From: JBEKLJ01 sp050010255 | GTDB lineage: Bacteria > Acidobacteriota > Terriglobia > Bryobacterales > Bryobacteraceae | Assembly: GCA_050010255.1 (NCBI GenBank) | Contig: JBEKLJ010000033.1 | Span: forward strand, 1 to 20,720 | DNA length: 20,720 nucleotides | Direction of reading: 5' to 3' | In this document: piece after piece, positions 1 to 6,696 of the stretch | Numbering within the stretch: the first letter of the stretch is position 1 | Layout of the letters: the number at the start of each line of letters is the position of its first letter | Notes under the pieces: model-generated | What the model saw: only the letters and a program-made list of their open reading frames with translations | Databases searched by the model: none | Told to the model about the DNA's origin: nothing | Translations under genes and position numbers: made by a program

Positions 1-66
1 GAAGACGTAATGGAAGGTGATGGTGAAGGCGAAGTGGAACCGGTGCAGCCCTAAGACCGAGTCCAT
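1..66 (-). CDS. cydA: Cytochrome bd ubiquinol oxidase subunit I, N-terminus (partial)
   Basis: Only the first 22 codons are present; the gene continues beyond the left edge. Read on the minus strand from the ATG at 66, the peptide begins MDSVLGLHRFHFAFTITFHY. This matches the start of CydA, where an 'R-x-H/Q-F-A-F/L-T-x-x-F-H' stretch opens the first transmembrane helix and carries a conserved haem-proximal histidine. CydA with CydB forms the membrane quinol oxidase that reduces oxygen at high affinity. A promoter with good -35 and -10 boxes lies 20-50 bp upstream, which supports both strand and start. A competing plus-strand reading of the same bases gives a short acidic tail ending at 54 and is less convincing. 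The call rests on a very short peptide but a distinctive one. Confidence 0.72.
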   Translation of the reverse strand, partial: MDSVLGLHRFHFAFTITFHYVF

Positions 67-86
67 GCTCTAACCCCCCGACTGGA

Positions 87-115
87 ATTATCCAAGGTTG
101 AGCCGGTGCTCGCAA
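87..115 (-). promoter_or_regulatory. Sigma70-type promoter of cydA
   Basis: On the minus strand, TTGCGA (115-110) and GATAAT (92-87) are separated by exactly 17 bp. Transcription would start near 80, leaving a leader of about 14 nt before the cydA ATG at 66. The -35 box lies inside an imperfect hairpin (ggtgct / agccacc) bordering the repeat array at 117-239. Inferred from sequence only. Confidence 0.55.
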
Positions 116-116
116 G

Positions 117-239
117 CCACCTGTAGGGCGAGTTCTCAAACTCGCCACCGGGCTCTCAAGCCCGGCGCAGGCTCTCAAGTCCGGGCGAGGCCGGCCAGAG
201 GGCCGGCTGGCGAACCAGAGGGTTCGCCCCACCTGTAGG
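117..239. repeat. Array of short hairpins flanked by an 11-bp direct repeat
   Basis: The block is bounded by two exact copies of CCACCTGTAGG (117-127 and 229-239). Inside are four perfect stem-loops and one imperfect one. Arm GGCGAGTT with loop CTCA spans 127-146. Arm CCGGGCT with loop CTCA spans 148-165. An imperfect unit with loop CTCA lies at about 170-181. Arm GCCGGCC with loop AGAG spans 190-207. Arm GGCGAACC with loop AGAG spans 209-228. The arms differ completely between units but each is complementary to its partner, and the 4-nt loops are constant. It fills the region between the divergent cydA and osmC genes. No gene is visible here. A related array lies at 12431-12514. Confidence 0.8.
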
Positions 240-309
240 AAACACCCCGCGGGCAGCCTCTTGTCACCTCGTTCTTGGGCCCTGCATCTTTCGCTAACAG
301 AGTCTCGAT

Positions 310-720
310 ATGGAAGCGACGATTCGTTATGTGGACGGCGTGAAGTTCGAGGCCGAGGCGCGCGGCCATCGAGTGATCTCCGACCAGCCCGCGGCCAGCC
401 GGGGTACGGATGCGGGCATGTCGCCTCCTGAGTTCCTGCTCACCTCGCTAGGGACGTGCGCGGGCTTCTATGCGGTTGAGTATTTGCGTGCGCGGTCGCT
501 CCCGGCCGATGGCCTCAGCGTGCGGGTGACGGCCGATAAGGCGGCCGCGCCGGCGCGTTTGTCGTCGTTCCGCATCGAGCTCAGCGTTCCCGGACTGGCG
601 GAGGAGCGGCACCGGGAGGGCGTGCTGCGGGCCGTCAAATCGTGCCTGGTTCACAACACGCTGCTGAACTCTCCTGAGATTGAGACGGTGGTGATGAGGG
701 CTGCCGCGGCGGGTCTTTGA
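310..720 (+). CDS. OsmC/Ohr family protein (thiol peroxidase-like)
   Basis: This 136-residue protein has the OsmC fold signature. The two redox cysteines are in the expected settings: C50 in SLGTCAGFYAVEYL at the start of the long central helix, and C112 in KSCLVHNTL. Family members reduce organic hydroperoxides through these two cysteines in the cytoplasm. Length is normal for the YhfA/OsmC branch. The glycine-rich MSPPEFLLTSLGTC segment, rather than the Ohr pattern, places it in the broader OsmC group, so the physiological substrate cannot be given. The ATG at 310 has no strong ribosome binding site. The gene is divergent from cydA and separated from it by the hairpin array; it is followed by the promoter of the sigma-factor operon, whose -35 box overlaps its stop codon. 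Confidence 0.88.
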   Translation: MEATIRYVDGVKFEAEARGHRVISDQPAASRGTDAGMSPPEFLLTSLGTCAGFYAVEYLRARSLPADGLSVRVTADKAAAPARLSSFRIELSVPGLAEERHREGVLRAVKSCLVHNTLLNSPEIETVVMRAAAAGL

Positions 721-745
721 GCCGGGGGCCGCTCTCCGCTACAAT
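717..745 (+). promoter_or_regulatory. Sigma70-type promoter for the ECF sigma / anti-sigma operon
   Basis: TTGAGC (717-722) overlaps the osmC stop codon. A 17-bp spacer leads to TACAAT (740-745). Predicted transcription start is near 752, about 11 nt before the TTG start of the sigma gene. The -10 box lies in the loop of the stem-loop at 729-760. Inferred from sequence only. Confidence 0.5.
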
Positions 746-760
746 GCAGGCGGAGAGCGG
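729..760. promoter_or_regulatory. 11-bp perfect inverted repeat overlapping the sigma-operon promoter
   Basis: CCGCTCTCCGC (729-739) pairs perfectly with GCGGAGAGCGG (750-760) around a 10-nt loop. In transcripts reading through from osmC this forms a strong hairpin 8 nt after the stop codon, without a U tract. At DNA level it is a dyad centred on the -10 box, so it could be an operator or a readthrough barrier. Confidence 0.6.
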
Positions 761-762
761 AA

Positions 763-1389
763 TTGGCGGCAGGCCATGCAGAGGAAGTGGCGCTGGCGCG
801 CGATCTGATCGCGGGCAAGCCGGAGGCCTTCGACCGGTTCGTCGAGGTTTTCCAGTCGAAGATCTTCCAGTACGCATATATGATGTGCGGTCACCGGGAG
901 GACGCCGAAGAGGTCGCGCAAGACACGCTTCTCAAAGTGTTCGAGAACTTCAACCAGCTTCGCGAACCCGAGCGCGTGCGGCCCTGGGTTTTTCGCATTG
1001 CACGTAACGCCTGCCTCATGAAGCGGCGCAAGAGCGTCTTCGCGCCGGCCCAGGAGCTGTCGATCGAGGACTTCCTTCCGCGCTCGGACCAGCACGAGGG
1101 CGCCCGGCGCCTGGAGATCGCGGACTGGTCGGCGCTGCCGGATGACCTGGCTCTGCGCGGCGAGCTGCGCTCGGTGATCGATCGCGCGATCCAGGATCTG
1201 CCGGAGATCTACCGGGCCGTGATCCTGCTGAGGGACATCGAGGAGCTGACGACCGAGGAGGCCGCGGACGTGCTCGATGTCAGCCAGGAGGTCATCAAGA
1301 CCCGGCTGCACCGGGCCCGGCTGGCGATCCGGCAGAAGCTGGAAGAGTACTTGCGGGCTGCGCGGGGCGCCCGCGCGGGAGGGCAGTGA
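763..1389 (+). CDS. RNA polymerase sigma factor, ECF (sigma-70) family
   Basis: This 208-residue protein has both ECF domains. Sigma region 2 lies at about residues 20-90, with FQYAYMMCGHREDAEEVAQD followed by the RPWVFRIARNACLMKRRKS segment that contacts the -10 element. Sigma region 4 lies at about 135-195, where DLPEIYRAVILLRDIEELTT and the helix-turn-helix EAADVLDVSQEVIKTRLHRA are diagnostic. The linker is fairly long. No in-frame ATG or GTG exists upstream, so TTG at 763 is chosen; GTG at 787 is an alternative. The stop overlaps the next start (GTGA), so it is translationally coupled to a zinc-finger anti-sigma gene, the usual arrangement for ECF factors held inactive until a signal arrives. 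The signal and regulon cannot be inferred; the neighbouring OsmC hints at oxidative stress. Confidence 0.9.
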   Translation: MAAGHAEEVALARDLIAGKPEAFDRFVEVFQSKIFQYAYMMCGHREDAEEVAQDTLLKVFENFNQLREPERVRPWVFRIARNACLMKRRKSVFAPAQELSIEDFLPRSDQHEGARRLEIADWSALPDDLALRGELRSVIDRAIQDLPEIYRAVILLRDIEELTTEEAADVLDVSQEVIKTRLHRARLAIRQKLEEYLRAARGARAGGQ

Positions 1390-1670
1390 AGAAGCGCCGT
1401 ATGGAACCGCACAAGCCCAAGGAGAAGTGCAAGAACGTGTTCGCGATGCTCTCCGAATACCTCGATGCGGAGCTGGATGCGAGCACTTGTCAGGACATCG
1501 AGCAGCACCTGGCCGCCTGCCCCCCGTGCATAGAGTTCCTGCACTCGCTCAAGCGCAGCATTGCGCTCTGCCACGAGCACCGGAGTCCCGAGGCGCCGCC
1601 GCCGCTCAGCGCCGCCGAGCGGGACCAGCTCCGCGCGGCTTACCAGAAGGCCCTCGGGACGAAGCGCTGA
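1386..1670 (+). CDS. Zinc-finger (zf-HC2) anti-sigma factor
   Basis: This small protein (94 residues from GTG at 1386, or 89 from ATG at 1401) carries the anti-sigma zinc motif H41-x3-C45-x2-C48 in EQHLAACPPC. It is preceded by the helix LSEYLDAELDASTC that typically docks onto sigma region 2. There is no transmembrane helix, so it should be a soluble cytoplasmic anti-sigma domain, probably zinc-dependent and possibly redox-sensitive. The 4-bp GTGA overlap with the sigma gene indicates one operon and near-stoichiometric synthesis. The last 65 bp are antisense to the 3' end of ndk. The short C-terminal tail rich in Pro and Ala is not recognised. Confidence 0.82.
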   Translation: MKKRRMEPHKPKEKCKNVFAMLSEYLDAELDASTCQDIEQHLAACPPCIEFLHSLKRSIALCHEHRSPEAPPPLSAAERDQLRAAYQKALGTKR

Positions 1671-2078
1671 AGATCTCGGGGAAGAAGTAGGCCACCTCGA
1701 CGCGCGCGGTCTCGGACGCGTCCGAGCCGTGGACCGTGTTGCGCTGGGTGCTGGCGCCGAACCACCGGCGGATGGTGCCCTCGGCCGCCTGCTCGGGGTC
1801 GGTGGCGCCCATCAGCTCGCGCCATTTCTGGATGGCGTCCTCGCGCTCCAGGGCCATCACGATGATGGGGCCTTCGGTCATGAATTTCACCAGCCCCCGA
1901 AAGAAAGGCTTCCCGCGGTGCACGGCGTAAAAGCCCTCGGCTTCTGCAGCCGTCAGATGCACCATCCGCAGGCCGCGGATGCGGAAACCGTGCCGCTCGA
2001 TGATCGAGACGATCTCGCCGGCAATGCGGCTCGTGACCGCGTCGGGCTTGATGATCGCCAGCGTGAGTTCCAGTTGAC

Positions 2079-2082
<4 letters not shown>
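1606..2082 (-). CDS. ndk: Nucleoside diphosphate kinase with C-terminal extension
   Basis: NDK transfers the gamma phosphate between nucleoside triphosphates and diphosphates through a phosphohistidine. The family landmarks are all visible: LAIIKPDAV with K12, the RGKPFF loop, GPIIVMALE, and the active-site H118 in RNTVHGSDA followed by E124. The usual bacterial NDK ends just after the YFF motif, here residue 138. This one continues for 20 basic, proline-rich residues (139-158) into sequence antisense to the anti-sigma gene. The start ATG overlaps the sucD stop (ATGA), making it the third gene of the sucC-sucD-ndk operon. That link is functionally sensible, since succinyl-CoA synthetase produces the NTP that NDK redistributes. 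Confidence 0.95.
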
Positions 2083-2941
<859 letters not shown>

Positions 2942-2945
<4 letters not shown>

Positions 2946-4099
2946 CGGGCCAGCCTCACCACTTTCTCCGCCGCGTCCTCCATGCCCTCGGCGACGGTGA
3001 AGTTCAGCCCGGATTCGGTGAGAATCTGCCGGCCGAGCTCGGCGTTGGTCCCTTCCATGCGCACGACCACCGGCGCCTGCACCTTCAGCTCGTGCGCCGC
3101 CGCCACCACGCCCGTGGCCAGTGTGTCGCACCGCAGGATGCCGCCGAAGATGTTGATCAGCACCGCGCGGACCCGCTGGTCGGCCAATATGATCCTGAAC
3201 GCGTGCCGGATCTGGTCAGCGCTGGCGCCGCCGCCAACGTCTAGAAAATTAGCCGGGCTGCCGCCGGCGTGCTGGATGATGTCCATGGTCGCCATGGCCA
3301 AGCCGGCGCCGTTCACCATGCAGCCCACGCTGCCGTCGAGCTTGATGTAGCTCAGCCCGTGCAGGGAAGCCTCGACCTCCAGCGGGTCCTCCTCGCTTAT
3401 GTCGCGCAGCTCCAGCAGGTCCTTGTGCCGGTAGAGGGCGTTGTCGTCGAGGTTGATCTTGGCGTCTAGAGCGCAGACCTTGCCGCCCGTGGTCAGCGCG
3501 AAGGGATTGACTTCAACCAGCGAGGCGTCCACCGCCTCGTAGGCCCGGGCCAGCGCCGTCATGGCGGAAGCTGCGCCACTGGCGGCTCCCGCGCGCAGCC
3601 CCAGGCCGAAGGCCAGCTTGCGGGCTTGAAACGCGGCCAGCCCGACGCCGGGATCCAGCGCCTCCTTCAGGATGAGCTCGGGGTTGCTGGCGGCCACCTC
3701 CTCGATCTCGATGCCGCCCGCCTGGGAGACCATCAGCACCGGCCGACCCTGGGCCCGGTCCAGCACAATGCCGAGGTACATCTCGCGCTCGATCGGCAGC
3801 GTCTCTTCCACCAGCACGCGCCGCACCAGGCGGCCCTCGGGACCGGTCTGGGGCGTCACCAGCCGCATGCCCAGCATCCGCCGGGCGATCTGTCCGGCTT
3901 CGATGCCGTCCTGGGCCAGCTTGACGCCGCCGCCCTTTCCGCGGCCGCCCGCGTGGATCTGCGCCTTGACGATCACCGCACCGCCCAGGCGCTTCGCGAT
4001 GGCCTCAGCCTCCTCGGCCGTGCGGGCCACGTCGCCGTGCGGCACGGGGACACCGTGCTGGGCGAGGATGGCCTTGGCCTGATACTCGTGTATCTTCAT
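2942..4099 (-). CDS. sucC: Succinate-CoA ligase (ADP-forming) subunit beta
   Basis: The 385-residue beta subunit combines an N-terminal ATP-grasp domain (about 1-235) with a C-terminal CoA-ligase flavodoxin-like domain (about 240-385). The start MKIHEYQAK is typical. KAQIHAGGRGKGGGVK is the ATP-grasp lysine/glycine loop, LVEVNPFALT and CALDAKINLDDNA contain the metal-binding Asn and Asp, and GCMVNGAGLAMATMD with NIFGGILRCD mark the ligase domain. It is the first gene of the operon with sucD and ndk. An AGAG in the ten bases before the ATG may serve as ribosome binding site. Nucleotide preference (ADP or GDP) cannot be read with confidence. Confidence 0.97.
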
Positions 4100-4150
4100 G
4101 GGAACTCTACCGGCGCGGCGCGCGGCCGCCGTTTCCGCGATGTCATGAGC

Positions 4151-4183
4151 GCTTCCAGGAGTGTGCTAGGATGTCTGGAAAGC
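4151..4183. promoter_or_regulatory. Inverted repeat around an extended -10 box between sucC and trpD
   Basis: GCTTCCAG (4151-4158) and CTGGAAAGC (4175-4183) form near-perfect dyad arms around 16 bp containing TGCTAGGAT (4164-4172), which reads as an extended -10 element on the plus strand. If used, trpD would have a leader of about 130 nt. The dyad resembles an operator that could serve one or both divergent units. The remainder of the 210-bp intergenic stretch is GC-rich with no gene. Confidence 0.35.
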
Positions 4184-4309
4184 TGAACTGCCAGCCACCC
4201 GCCGTCAGCCCGGTGGTTGCTGCTACGCGGGCAGTCCTTTCGCTGGTCAGCAGCCCGCCCGCGGCGCCCTGGTCGCCGGCCGGCGGTTGACCGCAGTCAC
4301 AAATATAGC

Positions 4310-5350
4310 ATGTCGTTACTGCCTTACCTCCATCGCGCCGCGGCCGGCGAGCATCTGGACGCCTCGCAGGCTGAGCAGGCCATGGCCGTCATTCTGGGCG
4401 GCGGCGCCTCCACCGCGCAGATCGCCGCCTTCCTGGTGGCGCTGCGCATGAAGGGCGAGACGGCGGGCGAGCTGCTCGGCTTCGCGCGGGCCATGCGCGC
4501 CGTGGCCAGCCGCGTCGTGCTCGAGGAGGGTGGCGGGCCGCTGCTCGATACTTGCGGCACGGGCGGCGACGGCCACGGCACTTTCAACATCTCGACCGTG
4601 GCGGCGTTCATCGTCGCCGGCGCCGGCGTGCGCGTGGCCAAGCACGGCAACCGGTCCATCTCCAGCGGTTGCGGCAGCGCCGACGTGTTGGAGCGCCTGG
4701 GCGTGCGGATCGCGCTGGATGCGGATCATGTCGCCCGCGCCATCCGGGAAGTCGGCATCGGTTTCATGTTCGCGCCGGCCTTCCACCCGGCCATGCGCCA
4801 CGCGCAGCCGGCGCGCCTGGAGCTGAAGATGCGCACGGTGTTCAACCTGCTCGGCCCGCTGACTAACCCCGCCGGCGCCTCCGTGCAAATCGTCGGAGCG
4901 CCTTCGCCGCGCGCCGCCGAGCTTATGGCTGAAGCGCTGGCCGCGCTCGGCCTGGAGCGCGGCTTCGTTGTTCACGGCTCCGATGGCCTGGATGAGATCA
5001 CCACCACCGGTCCCACGCTGGTTTTCGAGATCCGAGGTGGCGAGGTGGCGCAGCGCACGGTTTCCCCGGAGGATTTCGGCGTTCCCCGGGCGGCGCTCGA
5101 GGATCTGAAGGGCGGCGATGCGACCGCCAATTCCGAGATCGCCCGGGCGGTCCTGGCCGGAGCGGCCGGGCCGAAGCGCGATGTCGCGCTGGTGAACGCC
5201 GCGGCCGCCCTGGTGGCTGCGGGGCGCGCGCCCGATTTCGTCTCCGGAATGCGGCTGGCGGCCGAGGCGATCGACTCCGGCGCTGCTCTGGCGAAGCTCG
5301 AACAACTGGCAGCGTTCGGCCAGCCTACGGCGTGCCCGAGAACCGCTTGA
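4310..5350 (+). CDS. trpD: Anthranilate phosphoribosyltransferase
   Basis: TrpD joins anthranilate to PRPP in the second dedicated step of tryptophan synthesis. The 346-residue protein shows the PRPP-binding motif LLDTCGTGGDGHGTFNIST (residues 78-96), KHGNRSISSGCGSADVLE (111-128) and the anthranilate-contact region with RTVFNLLGPLTNPA. The ATG at 4310 gives the standard TrpD start MSLLPYLHRA; the frame is open upstream to 4217 but that part is Arg/Pro-rich and unlike the family. There is no clear Shine-Dalgarno sequence; the bases just before the ATG are unusually AT-rich. The gene stands alone, without other trp genes in the window, and its last 26 bp overlap the convergent receiver-like gene. 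Confidence 0.95.
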   Translation: MSLLPYLHRAAAGEHLDASQAEQAMAVILGGGASTAQIAAFLVALRMKGETAGELLGFARAMRAVASRVVLEEGGGPLLDTCGTGGDGHGTFNISTVAAFIVAGAGVRVAKHGNRSISSGCGSADVLERLGVRIALDADHVARAIREVGIGFMFAPAFHPAMRHAQPARLELKMRTVFNLLGPLTNPAGASVQIVGAPSPRAAELMAEALAALGLERGFVVHGSDGLDEITTTGPTLVFEIRGGEVAQRTVSPEDFGVPRAALEDLKGGDATANSEIARAVLAGAAGPKRDVALVNAAAALVAAGRAPDFVSGMRLAAEAIDSGAALAKLEQLAAFGQPTACPRTA

Positions 5351-5705
5351 GGAACTGCGGCAGATTCTGCGACAGCGCGGCCCGGGCCATCACCATGTCG
5401 CAGCCTATCTCGTGCGCCTTCTGCTTCAGCTCGCCCTGGGCGTGCGAGAGGTAGCCAAGCAGGCTGATCGACTTCAGCTCCGGATCCGCCTTCAGCTTCG
5501 GAATGAGCTTCAGCGGCTGCATGGCGCTGAAATTGAGGTCGAAGATGATGAGCGCGGGCCGCTCCTGCCTGGCCCGGTCCAGGAGCTCCTGGTCGCTCTT
5601 GATGAACTCCACTCGCAAACCGGCGCGCCTGGCGGCCTCGCCGATCTTCACCGTGAAGAACCGATCATCGACCGCCGCGAGCATTATCCTTGGCTGCTTC
5701 TGCAT
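5325..5705 (-). CDS. Receiver-like (CheY-fold) single-domain protein, atypical
   Basis: This 126-residue protein has the alternating pattern of a response-regulator receiver domain. D56 in LIIFDLNF matches the phosphoacceptor position, D13 and D14 match the acidic metal-binding pair, and S87 matches the conserved Ser/Thr. The invariant lysine near position 109 is replaced by arginine (R108, in VMARAAL) and the following proline is missing. There is no output domain. It may be a stand-alone receiver or a pseudo-receiver that no longer signals by phosphorylation. It lies downstream of the nucleoside phosphorylase genes on the same strand but 145 bp away, and converges on trpD. No partner kinase is seen. 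Confidence 0.72.
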   Translation of the reverse strand: MQKQPRIMLAAVDDRFFTVKIGEAARRAGLRVEFIKSDQELLDRARQERPALIIFDLNFSAMQPLKLIPKLKADPELKSISLLGYLSHAQGELKQKAHEIGCDMVMARAALSQNLPQFLKRFSGTP

Positions 5706-5849
5706 AGAGACCCGCCGCTAACCCGGCGCCTTGAATCCGTTCCAGCGATTTCGCTTTCAGAACGAGTAGAACTCTGGAGGGCGAACTCTCATCCTAACCT
5801 GTTTGCCCGTGGCCAGGCAACACCGCCCGGGATCAGCCCCCCCTCGCGC

Positions 5850-6653
5850 CTAGATCCGCGGAATCAGCGCCTTCAGCAGCCGGGCCAGCGTGCCCTGCGC
5901 TGCCTGCGCGGTCTCGAGCACCTCGGCGTGCGTCAGTTTGTGCGGCGCGGCGCCCGCGGCCACGTTCGTCACGCAGGAAATCGCGAGCACCCGGCAGCCC
6001 ATGTGGTTGGCCGCGATCACCTCGGGCGCCGTGGACATGCCCACCAGGTCGGCGCCGATCGCGCGCAGGTAGCGGATCTCGGCCGGCGTCTCGTAGCTCG
6101 GCCCGAGGACGGCGGCATAGACGCCTTCGCCGAGCGGGATGCCCAGCTCGCCCGCCACCTCCCTGGCCAGCCGGCGCAACTCGCCCGAGTAGGCCTCGGA
6201 GAGATCCGGGAAGCGCGGTCCCAGCGAGTCGTCGTTGGGACCCACCAGCGGGTTCGAGCCTTGCAGGTTGAGGTGATCGGTGATGAGCACCAGCGCGCCG
6301 CGTGCGTAGCCCGGATGGATGCCGCCGGCGGCATTCGTGATGATGAAGGTCCGCACGCCCAGGCGGCCTAGCACCCGCACCCCGAAAGTCACCTCGGCCG
6401 GGCTGTAGCCTTCGTAGAGGTGCGCGCGGCCGGACATCACCGCCACCTGCGTGGCGCCGGCACGGCCCAGGATCAGCTTTCCGGCGTGGCCGGCCGCCGT
6501 TGAGAGGGGCCACCCCGGAATCCCGTAGTAGGGGATTTCGATGGCCTCGCTCAGATCCGCGCCGAAGTCGCCCAAGCCGCTGCCCAGGACGACGGCAACT
6601 GTCGGGCGACGGCCGGCAACCCGGGTCTTCAGAAACTCAACCGCTTCCTGCAT
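5850..6653 (-). CDS. Purine nucleoside phosphorylase (trimeric, inosine/guanosine type)
   Basis: The enzyme splits purine (deoxy)nucleosides with phosphate to give free base and (deoxy)ribose 1-phosphate. The 267-residue sequence has the trimeric PNP landmarks: VVLGSGLGDF (phosphate loop), H65 in AAGHAGKL, SGRAHLYEGY, ITNAAGGIHPGY, the base-binding GPSYETPAEIR with E192, VGMSTAPE with M206, and N230 in CVTNVAAG. The Asn at that site is typical of enzymes that prefer 6-oxopurines. ATG at 6653 is preferred because a GAGAG lies 6 nt upstream; a TTG at 6686 would add 11 residues. It follows the pyrimidine nucleoside phosphorylase gene by 43 bp, probably in the same transcript. This is a nucleoside-salvage module. 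Confidence 0.94.
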   Translation of the reverse strand: MQEAVEFLKTRVAGRRPTVAVVLGSGLGDFGADLSEAIEIPYYGIPGWPLSTAAGHAGKLILGRAGATQVAVMSGRAHLYEGYSPAEVTFGVRVLGRLGVRTFIITNAAGGIHPGYARGALVLITDHLNLQGSNPLVGPNDDSLGPRFPDLSEAYSGELRRLAREVAGELGIPLGEGVYAAVLGPSYETPAEIRYLRAIGADLVGMSTAPEVIAANHMGCRVLAISCVTNVAAGAAPHKLTHAEVLETAQAAQGTLARLLKALIPRI

Positions 6654-6696
6654 CGGGAACTCTCGGAGCAGAATGCGCGCCGGCAACCCGCGGGAG

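Noticed and set aside
1..54. Plus-strand open frame ending in an acidic EDVMEGDGEGEVEPVQP tail
   Set aside because: The minus strand of the same bases gives the characteristic CydA N-terminus with a correctly spaced promoter, a better explanation.
117..239. CRISPR array
   Set aside because: Units are self-complementary hairpins of changing sequence rather than identical repeats with unique spacers, and no cas gene is present.
2946..3131. N-terminal extension of sucD
   Set aside because: The added residues are sucC read in another frame, Arg/Gly-rich and unlike any SucD; the ATGA overlap gives the normal start.
4287..4309. TTGACC and TATAGC just before trpD as a promoter
   Set aside because: The spacer is only 11 bp and the putative -10 box touches the start codon, so the geometry does not work.
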